The notes under the pieces: model-generated
Told to the model about the DNA's origin: nothing
The model's input: the letters and a program-made list of their open reading frames with translations, nothing else
Databases searched by the model: none
Part shown: positions 36,871 to 43,846 of the stretch, piece by piece
How positions within the stretch are numbered: the first letter of the stretch is position 1
How the letters are laid out: each line of letters opens with the position of its first letter
Assembly (NCBI GenBank): GCA_030430165.1
Contig: JAUIGL010000056.1
Span: 1-43,846 of the forward strand
DNA: 43,846 bases
Direction: 5' to 3'
DNA from: a bacterium
GTDB taxonomy: Bacteria; Desulfobacterota; Binatia; HRBIN30; CADEER01
Made by a program: the position numbers and the translations under genes

Positions 36871-39800
36871 CTGTCTGGAGCTCCGTTTCCGAAGAGGAGG
36901 CTAGCGAGCGGGTGCAAACCACCGCTCGGCGCCCTCTTTGGAGGTCCATCCTCAGGGCCACCTGGTACCTGATTCCTCTGGCGCTCGGTCTCGGCGCGGG
37001 CGCGCTGGTCAGCTACGAGCTCGAGAACTCGACCCTCCAGGCCCGCTATTTCTCTCAATATATCCAGCAGTTGGACTACGAGCTGCGGCCGGGGCCCAGC
37101 CCCAGAATCGCCTTTCCGAGCGGCGGGCCGTTCAACCAGAGGCGCGGCTACGCGCGATTGCCCGAGTTGCTCGGCAACCTCCGCGAGCACGGATTCTCGA
37201 TCACCGAGCAAGTCCAGATGAACGCCGAGCTGGCGCAGCTGATCGAAGGCGGGATCGCGCCGCCGTACCCCGAGCCCAGCGTCGCCGGGCTTCTCGTCCG
37301 CACCGCCGACGGCGCAGTCCTGCGCGACGCCCGCGACGACGACCGAGTCTTCACCAGCTTCGCCCAGATTCCCGACGTGATCATCGAGTCGCTACTGTTC
37401 ATCGAGAACAAGGAGCTCCTCAAAGCCGACCGCCCGCGACACAATCCGACTCTCGAGTGGGATCGGCTGGTCAAGGCCACCATGCTCTACTCGGCATCCA
37501 GAGTCGGCTTCTCGGTCGACGTCGAGGGCGGCAGCACGCTGGCGACGCAGCTGGAGAAATTCCGCCATTCGCCCGCCGGGCGGACGTCGTCACCGGCCGA
37601 GAAACTGCGCCAGATCATTTCGGCTAGCCTCAAGGCGTACCGCGACGGCGAGGACACCACCCTGCGACGCCGCGAGATCGTCGTCGAGTACCTCAACTCG
37701 ATGCCGCTCGCCGCGGCTCCGCGCTACGGCGAGGTGCACGGGCTCGGCGAGGGCCTCGCCGCCTGGTTCGGCCTGTCGCTGCACGACGTCGTCGCCGACC
37801 TCGACCGCAGCTCACCGCTCAGCGCCCAGGCCCGTGCCTTCAATCACGTCCTCGCACTGATCGCCGCGCTGCCGGCGCCCAGCACCTACCTCCTCTACGA
37901 CCGGCCCGGCCTCGAACGGCGGATGGCGTCCTACGCCACGCTCCTCGAACGCGCCGGTATCCTCGACCCCGAGCTGGCGCGGGCAGTACGCGAGCAGCCG
38001 CTCGACTTCGTGGTCTACCAGCCGGAGCCCCCGACCACCGACTACGTCGACCGCAAGGCGATCACCGCAGCGCGCAAGGAGTTGCTGAATCTGACGGGCG
38101 TCCCGACCATGTACGAGCTCGACCAGCTCCACCTGGAGAGCGAGTTCACGATCGACACCGAGCTCCAGGCACAGGTCGTCGACTTCTTCCGCTCCTTGGC
38201 CGATCCCGACTTCGTGCGCGCCAACGGCCTCACCTACAAGTACCTCTTGCGCAACTCCGATCCGTCCAAGGTCCTGTACAGCCTGATCCTCTACGAGCGC
38301 ACGCCGCAAGGCGATCTGCTGCGCGTCCAGGCCGACTCCCTGGACCAGCCGTTCGACCTCAACCGCGGCGCCAAGATCGAGCTCGGCTCGACCGCGAAGC
38401 TGAGAACGATGGCCCACTATCTCGAGATCATCGCCATGCTCTACGAGGAGATGGCATCGCTCGACACAGCGTCGCTGCGGATTCGCTCGCGCGCCGGGCG
38501 CGACCCGCTGACCCGCTGGGTCGCCGACGAGCTCTCGGCCGAGGAGCGGCCCGACCTCGCCGAGCTGCTCGACCGCGCCCTCGACCGAAAGTACTCGGCG
38601 TGGTCCGGCGAGTCGTTCCTGACCGGCGGCGGCCTGCGCCGGTTCATGAACTTCGGCAAGGTGGTGTGGCGTATGCCGACCATGCGGCTGTCGTTCCACC
38701 ACTCGATCAACCTTCCATTCATCCGCCTGATGCGCGACATCATGCTCTACCACCGCGCGCGCCTCGAGTACGACGCCGACCTGGTCCTCTCCGACCCGAC
38801 CAACGAGGACCGCATCGATATGCTGACCGAGCTCGCCGAGCAGGAATCCCGGGTCAGCCTGGCGCGCGCCTACCGCAAGCTCGCCGGACTCGACGAAGTG
38901 GAGCTGGTCAAGCGCGTGGTACGGCGCGACAGCCGGCCGTCGCGCCGCCTGCGAAAAGTGTCGATCCTCTACTTCGCCTGGCATCCGGCGCCGACCATGA
39001 CCGGGCTGCGCGATTGGCTGGCGCTACACTTCGGCGAGACCAGCGAGGCCGAGGTCCTGCGCATGTGGCGCGCCTACGGCAATCCGGGGTTGAGCCTGCA
39101 GGACTACGCCTACTTGATGTCGCGTCGTCCGCTGGAGATCTGGTGCGGCGGCAAGCTCCTGCGCGAGCCCGATCTCACCTGGGACGAAATCCTGCGGCGC
39201 AGTGTCGAGGCGAGGCATAGGTCGTATCGCTGGCTTTTCCAGACTCGCAACAGTCGCGCCCAGGCGCGGCGGCTCAACGTTCGCATCGAACGCGACGCCT
39301 TCGAGCGCATGACCCCCTACTGGAGACGCCTCGGCTTCCCCTTCTCGCAATTGGTACCGAGCTACGCGACGTCGATCGGAAGCTCGGGGGATCGACCCGC
39401 CGCGCTCGCCGAGCTGGTCGGCATCATCCTCAACGACGGCATCCTGAAACCACCGATCAGCATCTCGGAGCTGCGCTTCGCCCGCGGCACCCCGTACGAG
39501 ACCGCGATGGCGCCGGACGAATCCCTCGGCGAGCGCGTCATGGAAGTGGAGGTCGCTCGCGCCCTGCGCAAGCTGATGAGCGGCGTCGTCGCCGAGGGGA
39601 CCGGAATGCCGGTCTCCGGCGTCTTCTACAGGGGCGACGGCCGTCTCGCGCCGATCGGCGGCAAGACCGGTACCGGCGACAACCGCCGCAAGACGTTCAA
39701 CCGCTGGGGCGAGCTGCGCACCTCGCACGCGGTCAATCGCACGGCGAGCTTCGTCTTCTTCATCGATCGCTACTACGGCGTGCTCACCGCCATCGTTCCC

Positions 39801-39980
39801 GGGCGCGACGCGGAGCACTACACCTACACCAGCAAGCTACCCCTGCGCGTGCTGCGTCTGATGGCGCCGATGATCAACCGCAGCCTGCGCCGCCCCACCG
39901 ACTACCTCCAGGCCGCCGATGAGCCTCGAGAGTCGCAACAACTCCAGGCGGCGGCCGATACGCAGTCGCAAGAGGGGTAG
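36867..39980 (+). CDS. Large class A penicillin-binding protein
   Basis: A 1037 aa bifunctional peptidoglycan synthase. Near the N-terminus is one membrane helix (WYLIPLALGLGAGALVSYEL). The GT51 glycosyltransferase domain has the catalytic Glu180, though the usual ED pair reads EN (FIENKELL), followed by GGSTLATQ (221-228) and REIVVEYLNSMPLAAAPRYG. The transpeptidase domain has Ser508-T-A-Lys511 (SxxK), SIN at 613-615 and KTGTG at 933. Between the last two lie about 320 residues, longer than usual, holding an inserted region. It acts at the inner membrane in the periplasm. The frame upstream has a stop at 36849, so ATG 36867 is the first possible start. Confidence 0.88.
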   Translation: MTVWSSVSEEEASERVQTTARRPLWRSILRATWYLIPLALGLGAGALVSYELENSTLQARYFSQYIQQLDYELRPGPSPRIAFPSGGPFNQRRGYARLPELLGNLREHGFSITEQVQMNAELAQLIEGGIAPPYPEPSVAGLLVRTADGAVLRDARDDDRVFTSFAQIPDVIIESLLFIENKELLKADRPRHNPTLEWDRLVKATMLYSASRVGFSVDVEGGSTLATQLEKFRHSPAGRTSSPAEKLRQIISASLKAYRDGEDTTLRRREIVVEYLNSMPLAAAPRYGEVHGLGEGLAAWFGLSLHDVVADLDRSSPLSAQARAFNHVLALIAALPAPSTYLLYDRPGLERRMASYATLLERAGILDPELARAVREQPLDFVVYQPEPPTTDYVDRKAITAARKELLNLTGVPTMYELDQLHLESEFTIDTELQAQVVDFFRSLADPDFVRANGLTYKYLLRNSDPSKVLYSLILYERTPQGDLLRVQADSLDQPFDLNRGAKIELGSTAKLRTMAHYLEIIAMLYEEMASLDTASLRIRSRAGRDPLTRWVADELSAEERPDLAELLDRALDRKYSAWSGESFLTGGGLRRFMNFGKVVWRMPTMRLSFHHSINLPFIRLMRDIMLYHRARLEYDADLVLSDPTNEDRIDMLTELAEQESRVSLARAYRKLAGLDEVELVKRVVRRDSRPSRRLRKVSILYFAWHPAPTMTGLRDWLALHFGETSEAEVLRMWRAYGNPGLSLQDYAYLMSRRPLEIWCGGKLLREPDLTWDEILRRSVEARHRSYRWLFQTRNSRAQARRLNVRIERDAFERMTPYWRRLGFPFSQLVPSYATSIGSSGDRPAALAELVGIILNDGILKPPISISELRFARGTPYETAMAPDESLGERVMEVEVARALRKLMSGVVAEGTGMPVSGVFYRGDGRLAPIGGKTGTGDNRRKTFNRWGELRTSHAVNRTASFVFFIDRYYGVLTAIVPGRDAEHYTYTSKLPLRVLRLMAPMINRSLRRPTDYLQAADEPRESQQLQAAADTQSQEG

Positions 39981-40001
39981 GGGCGCGGGGAACGAATGGA
40001 G

Positions 40002-40135
40002 ACACGGGTGAACACGGGTGGGCACGGATGGGGTTCGCAGGGTTTCTTAGCCGCAGATGGACGCAGATAAACGCTGATCGGGGTTCGAGAAACCTGGGAA
40101 CCCGAATCTGTGAAAATCTGCGAAATCTGTGGATG
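40002..40135. repeat. Cluster of three dispersed intergenic repeats
   Basis: ACACGGGTGAACACGGGTGG (start of 40002-40030), CCGCAGATGGACGCAGATAA (within 40047-40079) and AATCTGTGAAAATCTGCGAA (start of 40105-40135) are three repeat words in one gap. The first recurs at 1-79 and 29520-29610; the third at 29687-29713 and 43495-43579. No gene is seen in 39981-40199. Confidence 0.75.
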
Positions 40136-40199
40136 AAAAATTGAGCCTGCCACCTCGTGGGGGCACCAGCCTCGCAGTGACAAGACCCACCGACCGCTC

Positions 40200-40841
40200 T
40201 TAATCGATGCCTTCGGCGCGCTCCCAGAAGAGGCATGTGTCGACCGATCGCCGCGACGGGCGCGCGTAGCGACCGCGCGGCCAGCCGATCGGGATCATGG
40301 CGCAGCTCGGGCAGTTCTCCGGCAGTCCGAGCCACTCGTCGATTTCGCGGCCGAAGGCGAGGTGCAGCTGGGTCAGGCACGCGCCGAGTCCCACCGCGCG
40401 GCAGGCGAGCAGAACGTTCTGCACCGCCGGCATCAGTGCCTGCAGTTGCGGCCGGCCGCGGCGCGTCCAGCCGGCGACGAAGAGAAGCACCGGCGCCTCG
40501 TGCAAGTGCTCGGCGAGGTGGATCGCCGCGCGCATGTTCTTGCGCTGGGTCTCCGGATACTCGGGATCCTTGGCGGCCTCGACGGCAGGCGCGATGTACT
40601 CGAGGAATGCCGGGCGATAGCGATCGGCGATCCACGCCTTGCGCTCCGGCTCGGTGACCGCGACGAAGAACCACGGCTGGCGATTGCCGCCACTGGGCGC
40701 GAAGGTCGCCGCTTCGCAGACCTTGCGGATCAGTGCCGGCGGCACCGGATCCGGTTTGAGCCGGCGCAAAGAACGGGTGGTACGAATCCCCTCGAGCAAC
40801 GGAACATCTTCGCCAAGCGTGTCGATTTCGATTTCGGCCAT
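40200..40841 (-). CDS. Nitroreductase family protein
   Basis: A 213 aa FMN-dependent nitroreductase-like oxidoreductase. Family features are IRTTRSLRRLKPDPVPPALI near the N-terminus, ATFAPSGGNRQPWFFVAVTE (FMN-binding loop) and VQNVLLACRAVGLGACLTQL. The C-terminal PIGWPRGRYARPSRRS closes the FMN site. It reduces nitroaromatics, quinones or flavins; the natural substrate is unknown. Start MAEIEID at 40841 has GGAGAGGGG upstream. It is divergent from proS across 83 bases. Confidence 0.9.
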   Translation of the reverse strand: MAEIEIDTLGEDVPLLEGIRTTRSLRRLKPDPVPPALIRKVCEAATFAPSGGNRQPWFFVAVTEPERKAWIADRYRPAFLEYIAPAVEAAKDPEYPETQRKNMRAAIHLAEHLHEAPVLLFVAGWTRRGRPQLQALMPAVQNVLLACRAVGLGACLTQLHLAFGREIDEWLGLPENCPSCAMIPIGWPRGRYARPSRRSVDTCLFWERAEGID

Positions 40842-40924
40842 AGCCCCTCTCCGACACCGGTTTGCCACGACGGTGGAGGCGTCCCCACTGGTTCGCCGCC
40901 GGCGATCCGGGTAATGTCGCTGCC

Positions 40925-42646
40925 GTGCGCTACTCAAGATCCCTCATCCCGACGCTCAAGGAAACTCCCTCCGACGCCGAGGTGGTCAGCCATCAATTGA
41001 TGGTCCGTGCCGGCATGATCCGCCAGGTCGCGCGCGGCATCTACGACTTCCTGCCGCTCGGATTGCGGGTCGTGCGCAAGGTCGAGAGCATCGTGCGCGA
41101 GGAGATGGATCGAGCCGGCGCCCAGGAGATCCTGATGCCGGCGGTGTGCCCTGCCGAGCTGTGGCAGGAGACCGGGCGCTGGGAGCACTACGGCAAGGAG
41201 CTCCTGCGCATCAAGGACCGCCACGACCGCGAGTTCTGCTTCGGCCCGACCCACGAAGAAGTCGTCACCGACATCGTGCGCCGCGAGGTCCGCTCGTACC
41301 GCGACCTGCCGCTCAACCTCTACCAGGTGCAGAGCAAGTTTCGCGACGAAATCCGCCCCCGCTTCGGTCTGATGCGCGGCCGCGAGTTCGTCATGAAGGA
41401 CGCGTACTCCTTCCACGTCGACTACGACGACTGCCGTCGCGAGTACCAGCACATGTTCGACACCTACACGCGCATCTTCGAGCGCTGCGGGCTGACCTTC
41501 CGCCCGGTCGAAGCGGCGACCGGCGCCATCGGCGGCTCGATGTCGCACGAGTTCCACGTGCTCGCCGAATCGGGCGAGGACGCGCTGGTCAGCTGCCCGT
41601 CGTGCAAGTACGCCGCCAACGTCGAGAAGGCGGAGATCCGCATGACGGCAGGCGCCGCGCCCGGCGCCGCCGCGGACGGCGCGCCGCAAGAGGTCGACAC
41701 CCCGGGCCAGCGCACGATCGAAGAGGTCAGCGCGGCGCTCCAGGTGCCTACCGAACGCTTCATCAAGACGCTTCTGTTCACCACCGACGCCGGCGACACG
41801 GTGGCGGCCCTGGTGCGCGGCGACCACGAGCTCAGCGAAGACAAGCTGGTCTCGGCGCTGGGCTGCGATTCGGTCACCATGGCCGAGCCGGCCGAGGTCG
41901 AAAAACACACCGGCGCCGCGGTCGGCTTCGCCGGACCGCTCGGCCTGAAGATCAGAATCGTCGCCGACGCCGCGATCCGCGGCCTCGCCGACGCCGTGTG
42001 CGGCGCCAACCAGACCGACAAGCACCTGCGCGGTATCGACCAGGGACGCGATCTTGCCGACCTCGCTTTCGCAGACCTGCGCACCGCCGGCCCGGGCGAC
42101 CCATGCGCGCGCTGTGAGGCGGGAACCTACGAGGGCCATCGCGGCATCGAAGTCGGCCAGGTCTTCTACCTCGGCACCAAGTACAGCGAGGCGATGGGAG
42201 CGACCTTCCTCGCCGAGGACGGCAAGGAACAGGTCATGGAGATGGGTTGCTACGGAATCGGCGTCACCCGTACCGCGGCAGCCGCGATCGAACAGAACCA
42301 CGACGACGGGGGAATCATCTGGCCGCTGGCGATCGCCCCGGCCGAGGTCCACCTGGTCAACGTCAAGGCCAAGGACGCCGAGCTCACCGCCAAGTGCGAC
42401 GAGCTCTACGACGCCCTGCTGCAGGCCGGCGTCGACGTGCTCTACGACGACCGCGACGAGCGGGCCGGGGTCAAGTTCAAGGACGCGGACCTGATCGGCA
42501 TCCCGTACCGGATCACGCTCGGCCCCAAGGGGATGCAGAACGGCGTCGTCGAAGTGAAACGGCGCAGCGCCAGCGAGGCGGAAGAGATCGCGATCGACGA
42601 GGTGGTGCGCACGATCGCCGAGCGCATCCGCGAGGAGCTCGCTTGA
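40925..42646 (+). CDS. proS: Prolyl-tRNA synthetase
   Basis: A 573 aa class II synthetase of the bacterial type, matching the 572 aa of E. coli. The GTG start gives VRYSRSLIPTLKETPSDAEV, aligning with the E. coli N-terminus. Catalytic motif 2 lies around SKFRDEIRPRFGLMRGREF and motif 3 around GCYGIGVTRTAAAAIEQNH. Between them (about residues 230-390) is the editing domain that clears misacylated Ala-tRNA. The C-terminal anticodon domain ends TIAERIREELA. Its TGA is two bases from the pyrF start, so the two are co-transcribed. Confidence 0.97.
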   Translation: MRYSRSLIPTLKETPSDAEVVSHQLMVRAGMIRQVARGIYDFLPLGLRVVRKVESIVREEMDRAGAQEILMPAVCPAELWQETGRWEHYGKELLRIKDRHDREFCFGPTHEEVVTDIVRREVRSYRDLPLNLYQVQSKFRDEIRPRFGLMRGREFVMKDAYSFHVDYDDCRREYQHMFDTYTRIFERCGLTFRPVEAATGAIGGSMSHEFHVLAESGEDALVSCPSCKYAANVEKAEIRMTAGAAPGAAADGAPQEVDTPGQRTIEEVSAALQVPTERFIKTLLFTTDAGDTVAALVRGDHELSEDKLVSALGCDSVTMAEPAEVEKHTGAAVGFAGPLGLKIRIVADAAIRGLADAVCGANQTDKHLRGIDQGRDLADLAFADLRTAGPGDPCARCEAGTYEGHRGIEVGQVFYLGTKYSEAMGATFLAEDGKEQVMEMGCYGIGVTRTAAAAIEQNHDDGGIIWPLAIAPAEVHLVNVKAKDAELTAKCDELYDALLQAGVDVLYDDRDERAGVKFKDADLIGIPYRITLGPKGMQNGVVEVKRRSASEAEEIAIDEVVRTIAERIREELA

Positions 42647-42648
42647 GC

Positions 42649-43428
42649 ATGCCGAAACGAGCTGCTGCAACGCCGCAGCGCCGCCCGGCGGACACGATGC
42701 GGCGCCGGCTGATCTTCGCTCTCGACGTGCCGACGACGAACGAGGCCCTCGAGCTGGTCGACCTGCTCAAGGACGAGGTCGGTCTGTTCAAGGTCGGCAA
42801 ACAGCTCTTCGTCCACGGCGGGCCGGACGTCGTCAAGCGGATCCGCAAGCGCAAGGCCGACATCTTCCTCGATCTCAAGTTCCACGACATCCCGCGTACG
42901 GTCGCCAAGGCCGCCGTCGAAGCGACCAAGCTCGGCGTCGCCATGCTCGACGTGCACGCCACCGGCAGCGTCGAGATGATGCGCCAGACCGCGACCGAGG
43001 TCTCGAAAGCGGCCAAGGCCTACGGGCTGAAGCGTCCCAAGCTGCTGGCGATCACGGTGCTCACCAGTCTCAGCAAGGCGGACCTGGCCGAGGTCGGGGT
43101 GCGCTCCAGCGTCGACAACCAGGTCGCCCGCCTGGCCAAGCTGGCGCGCCAGTGCGGCATGGACGGGGTCGTCGCCTCGCCGCTCGAGGTCGCCACCATC
43201 CGCGAGGCATGCGGCCCCCGCTTCCTGATCGTAACCCCGGGAGTGCGGCCACGCAGCGCCGACATCGAGGACCAGAAGCGCGTCATGACGCCGGAGGAGG
43301 CGATCCGCGCCGGATCGAAGTACCTGGTGGTCGGCAGCCCGATCCGCAACGCGCCCGACCCGGTGCAAGCGGCCCGCGACATCGTCGCCGAAATGCGCCG
43401 CGGCGCGCGCCCCCCACGCAAAGCCTGA
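42649..43428 (+). CDS. pyrF: Orotidine-5'-phosphate decarboxylase
   Basis: A 259 aa enzyme making UMP from OMP, the last step of de novo pyrimidine synthesis. Lys49 lies in FKVGKQLF. The catalytic cluster FLDLKFHDIP (about 73-82) carries Asp75, Lys77 and Asp80; VTPGVRPR and YLVVGSPI close the phosphate site. It is a little longer than usual owing to a basic N-terminal extension (MPKRAAATPQRRP), so a start at the internal ATG near residue 17 is possible. It follows proS by two bases. With pyrG in the window, two of the late pyrimidine steps are local. Confidence 0.96.
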   Translation: MPKRAAATPQRRPADTMRRRLIFALDVPTTNEALELVDLLKDEVGLFKVGKQLFVHGGPDVVKRIRKRKADIFLDLKFHDIPRTVAKAAVEATKLGVAMLDVHATGSVEMMRQTATEVSKAAKAYGLKRPKLLAITVLTSLSKADLAEVGVRSSVDNQVARLAKLARQCGMDGVVASPLEVATIREACGPRFLIVTPGVRPRSADIEDQKRVMTPEEAIRAGSKYLVVGSPIRNAPDPVQAARDIVAEMRRGARPPRKA

Positions 43429-43446
43429 TTCCGCGCGGGGCCGATC

Positions 43447-43493
43447 ACTGAGTCGACAGAGACTCTTTCGGCCTGCGCTGGCTCAGTTTTTTT
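43447..43493 (+). terminator. Weak terminator after pyrF
   Basis: ACTGAG (43447-43452) can pair with CTCAGT (43482-43487), directly followed by seven T residues (43487-43493). The stem is short and the loop about 29 bases with minor internal pairing, so efficiency is uncertain. Confidence 0.4.
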
Positions 43494-43494
43494 A

Positions 43495-43579
43495 TCCACA
43501 GATTACGCAGATTGCGCAGATGGGTTTTCAGGGCCCTGAGACCGAGAACAACCGAACCCAAATCTGTGAAATCTGTGGA
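43495..43579. repeat. Dispersed TCCACAGATT inverted repeat
   Basis: TCCACAGATT (43495-43504) and AATCTGTGGA (43570-43579) form the ends of an 85-base module with inner AATCTGTG/CGCAGATT words. The same words occur at 29687-29713 and 40105-40135. It lies just past the weak pyrF terminator. Confidence 0.75.
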
Positions 43580-43846
43580 CAAAGAAAGAGCCTCCGTGGA
43601 TTGGTAGGGACACTACGCTGGAGTGACGAGCACTCGAGGTGACGAATCGCCATCTCTCGCCAACCCAGAAAATCGAACACCACTCCGCGGCTCATTTCGC
43701 GGATAGTCCGTATAAGCGGGAGAATTGACGTAATCGCCCAGTATCGGACGTCGGCAGACGGTGCGCTCGGCGAGGGGAGAGGGCGGGCCGAGTGGCTGAC
43801 GGCGGTCTCGGCGGCGGTTCGGGCTGGCGCATGACCCAGTCATAGC
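43580..43846. other. Right-edge stretch without a recognised gene
   Basis: No convincing coding region is present. The stretch GCGGATAGTCCGTATAAGCG (43697-43716) and the following GGGAGAATTGACG look like part of a mobile-element end or recombination site, but the sequence stops before any partner. The only open frames are short, lack ribosome sites and have no recognisable similarity. Confidence 0.25.

Noticed and set aside
43613-43843. A 76-codon minus-strand gene at the right edge
   Set aside because: It lacks a ribosome site, has unlikely composition and overlaps the possible mobile-element end.

Overview
The window is GC-rich, densely coded chromosome from a free-living, Gram-negative, LPS-making bacterium. 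Kdo synthesis genes, two lipid A acyltransferases, tandem DUF507 genes, and a secreted protein ending in a Cys-framed DxDGDGE calcium-loop motif recall uncultured deltaproteobacterial lineages (Candidatus Binatota or similar). That placement is an inference from gene content and memory, not a computed result. No rRNA, tRNA, CRISPR array or intact transposase is visible.

Layout, left to right. (1) 1-5730: a Pol II-type family B DNA polymerase, a divergent CobS-like membrane protein whose conserved aspartates are all replaced, a secreted duplicated-domain protein, and RmuC. (2) 5.8-8.8 kb: two DUF507 genes separated by a GTACCCC hairpin, then groES-groEL with a textbook terminator. (3) 8.8-10.5 kb: a membrane-anchored LamG-like protein bracketed by two complex arrays of short hairpins. 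(4) 10.5-12.8 kb: a luxE-luxC-type acyl-reduction pair without luciferase. (5) 12.8-18.2 kb: ychF, an unrecognised small protein, a large winged-helix/ATPase/TPR regulator, and a half-size GDT1/TMEM165-family transporter. (6) 18.2-20.4 kb: a mobile element, a DUF2202 ferritin-like protein, a periplasmic cytochrome c and a hotdog thioesterase. (7) 20.4-25.5 kb: a TPP enzyme, an NAD-dependent epimerase and an SDR joined by 4-base overlaps, divergent from a GPH-type sugar symporter. (8) 25.5-29.7 kb: a secreted FkbM-like protein, a second mobile element, and an aminotransferase coupled to a zinc alcohol dehydrogenase. (9) 29.7-36.5 kb: a seven-gene leftward cluster kdsB-pyrG-kdsA-kdsD-lpxL-ferritin-like-lpxL for Kdo and lipid A. 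(10) 36.5-43.8 kb: a third mobile element, a large class A penicillin-binding protein, a nitroreductase, proS and pyrF.

The most unusual content is non-coding. Three copies of one element share terminal inverted repeats (GGTAGTGGGTCAGTTTGAA) and each is flanked by an 8-base target duplication (8/8, 7/8 and 6/8 identical), yet their interiors are unrelated and carry different hairpin repeats. The two hairpin arrays around the LamG-like gene share a collinear core of stems. Their spacer word is GTCCCAAG throughout one array and GTCCAAAG throughout the other, and in both it switches to its reverse complement at the same point. That pattern is what compensatory change in one large branched fold would produce. 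Both are offered as candidate undescribed elements.
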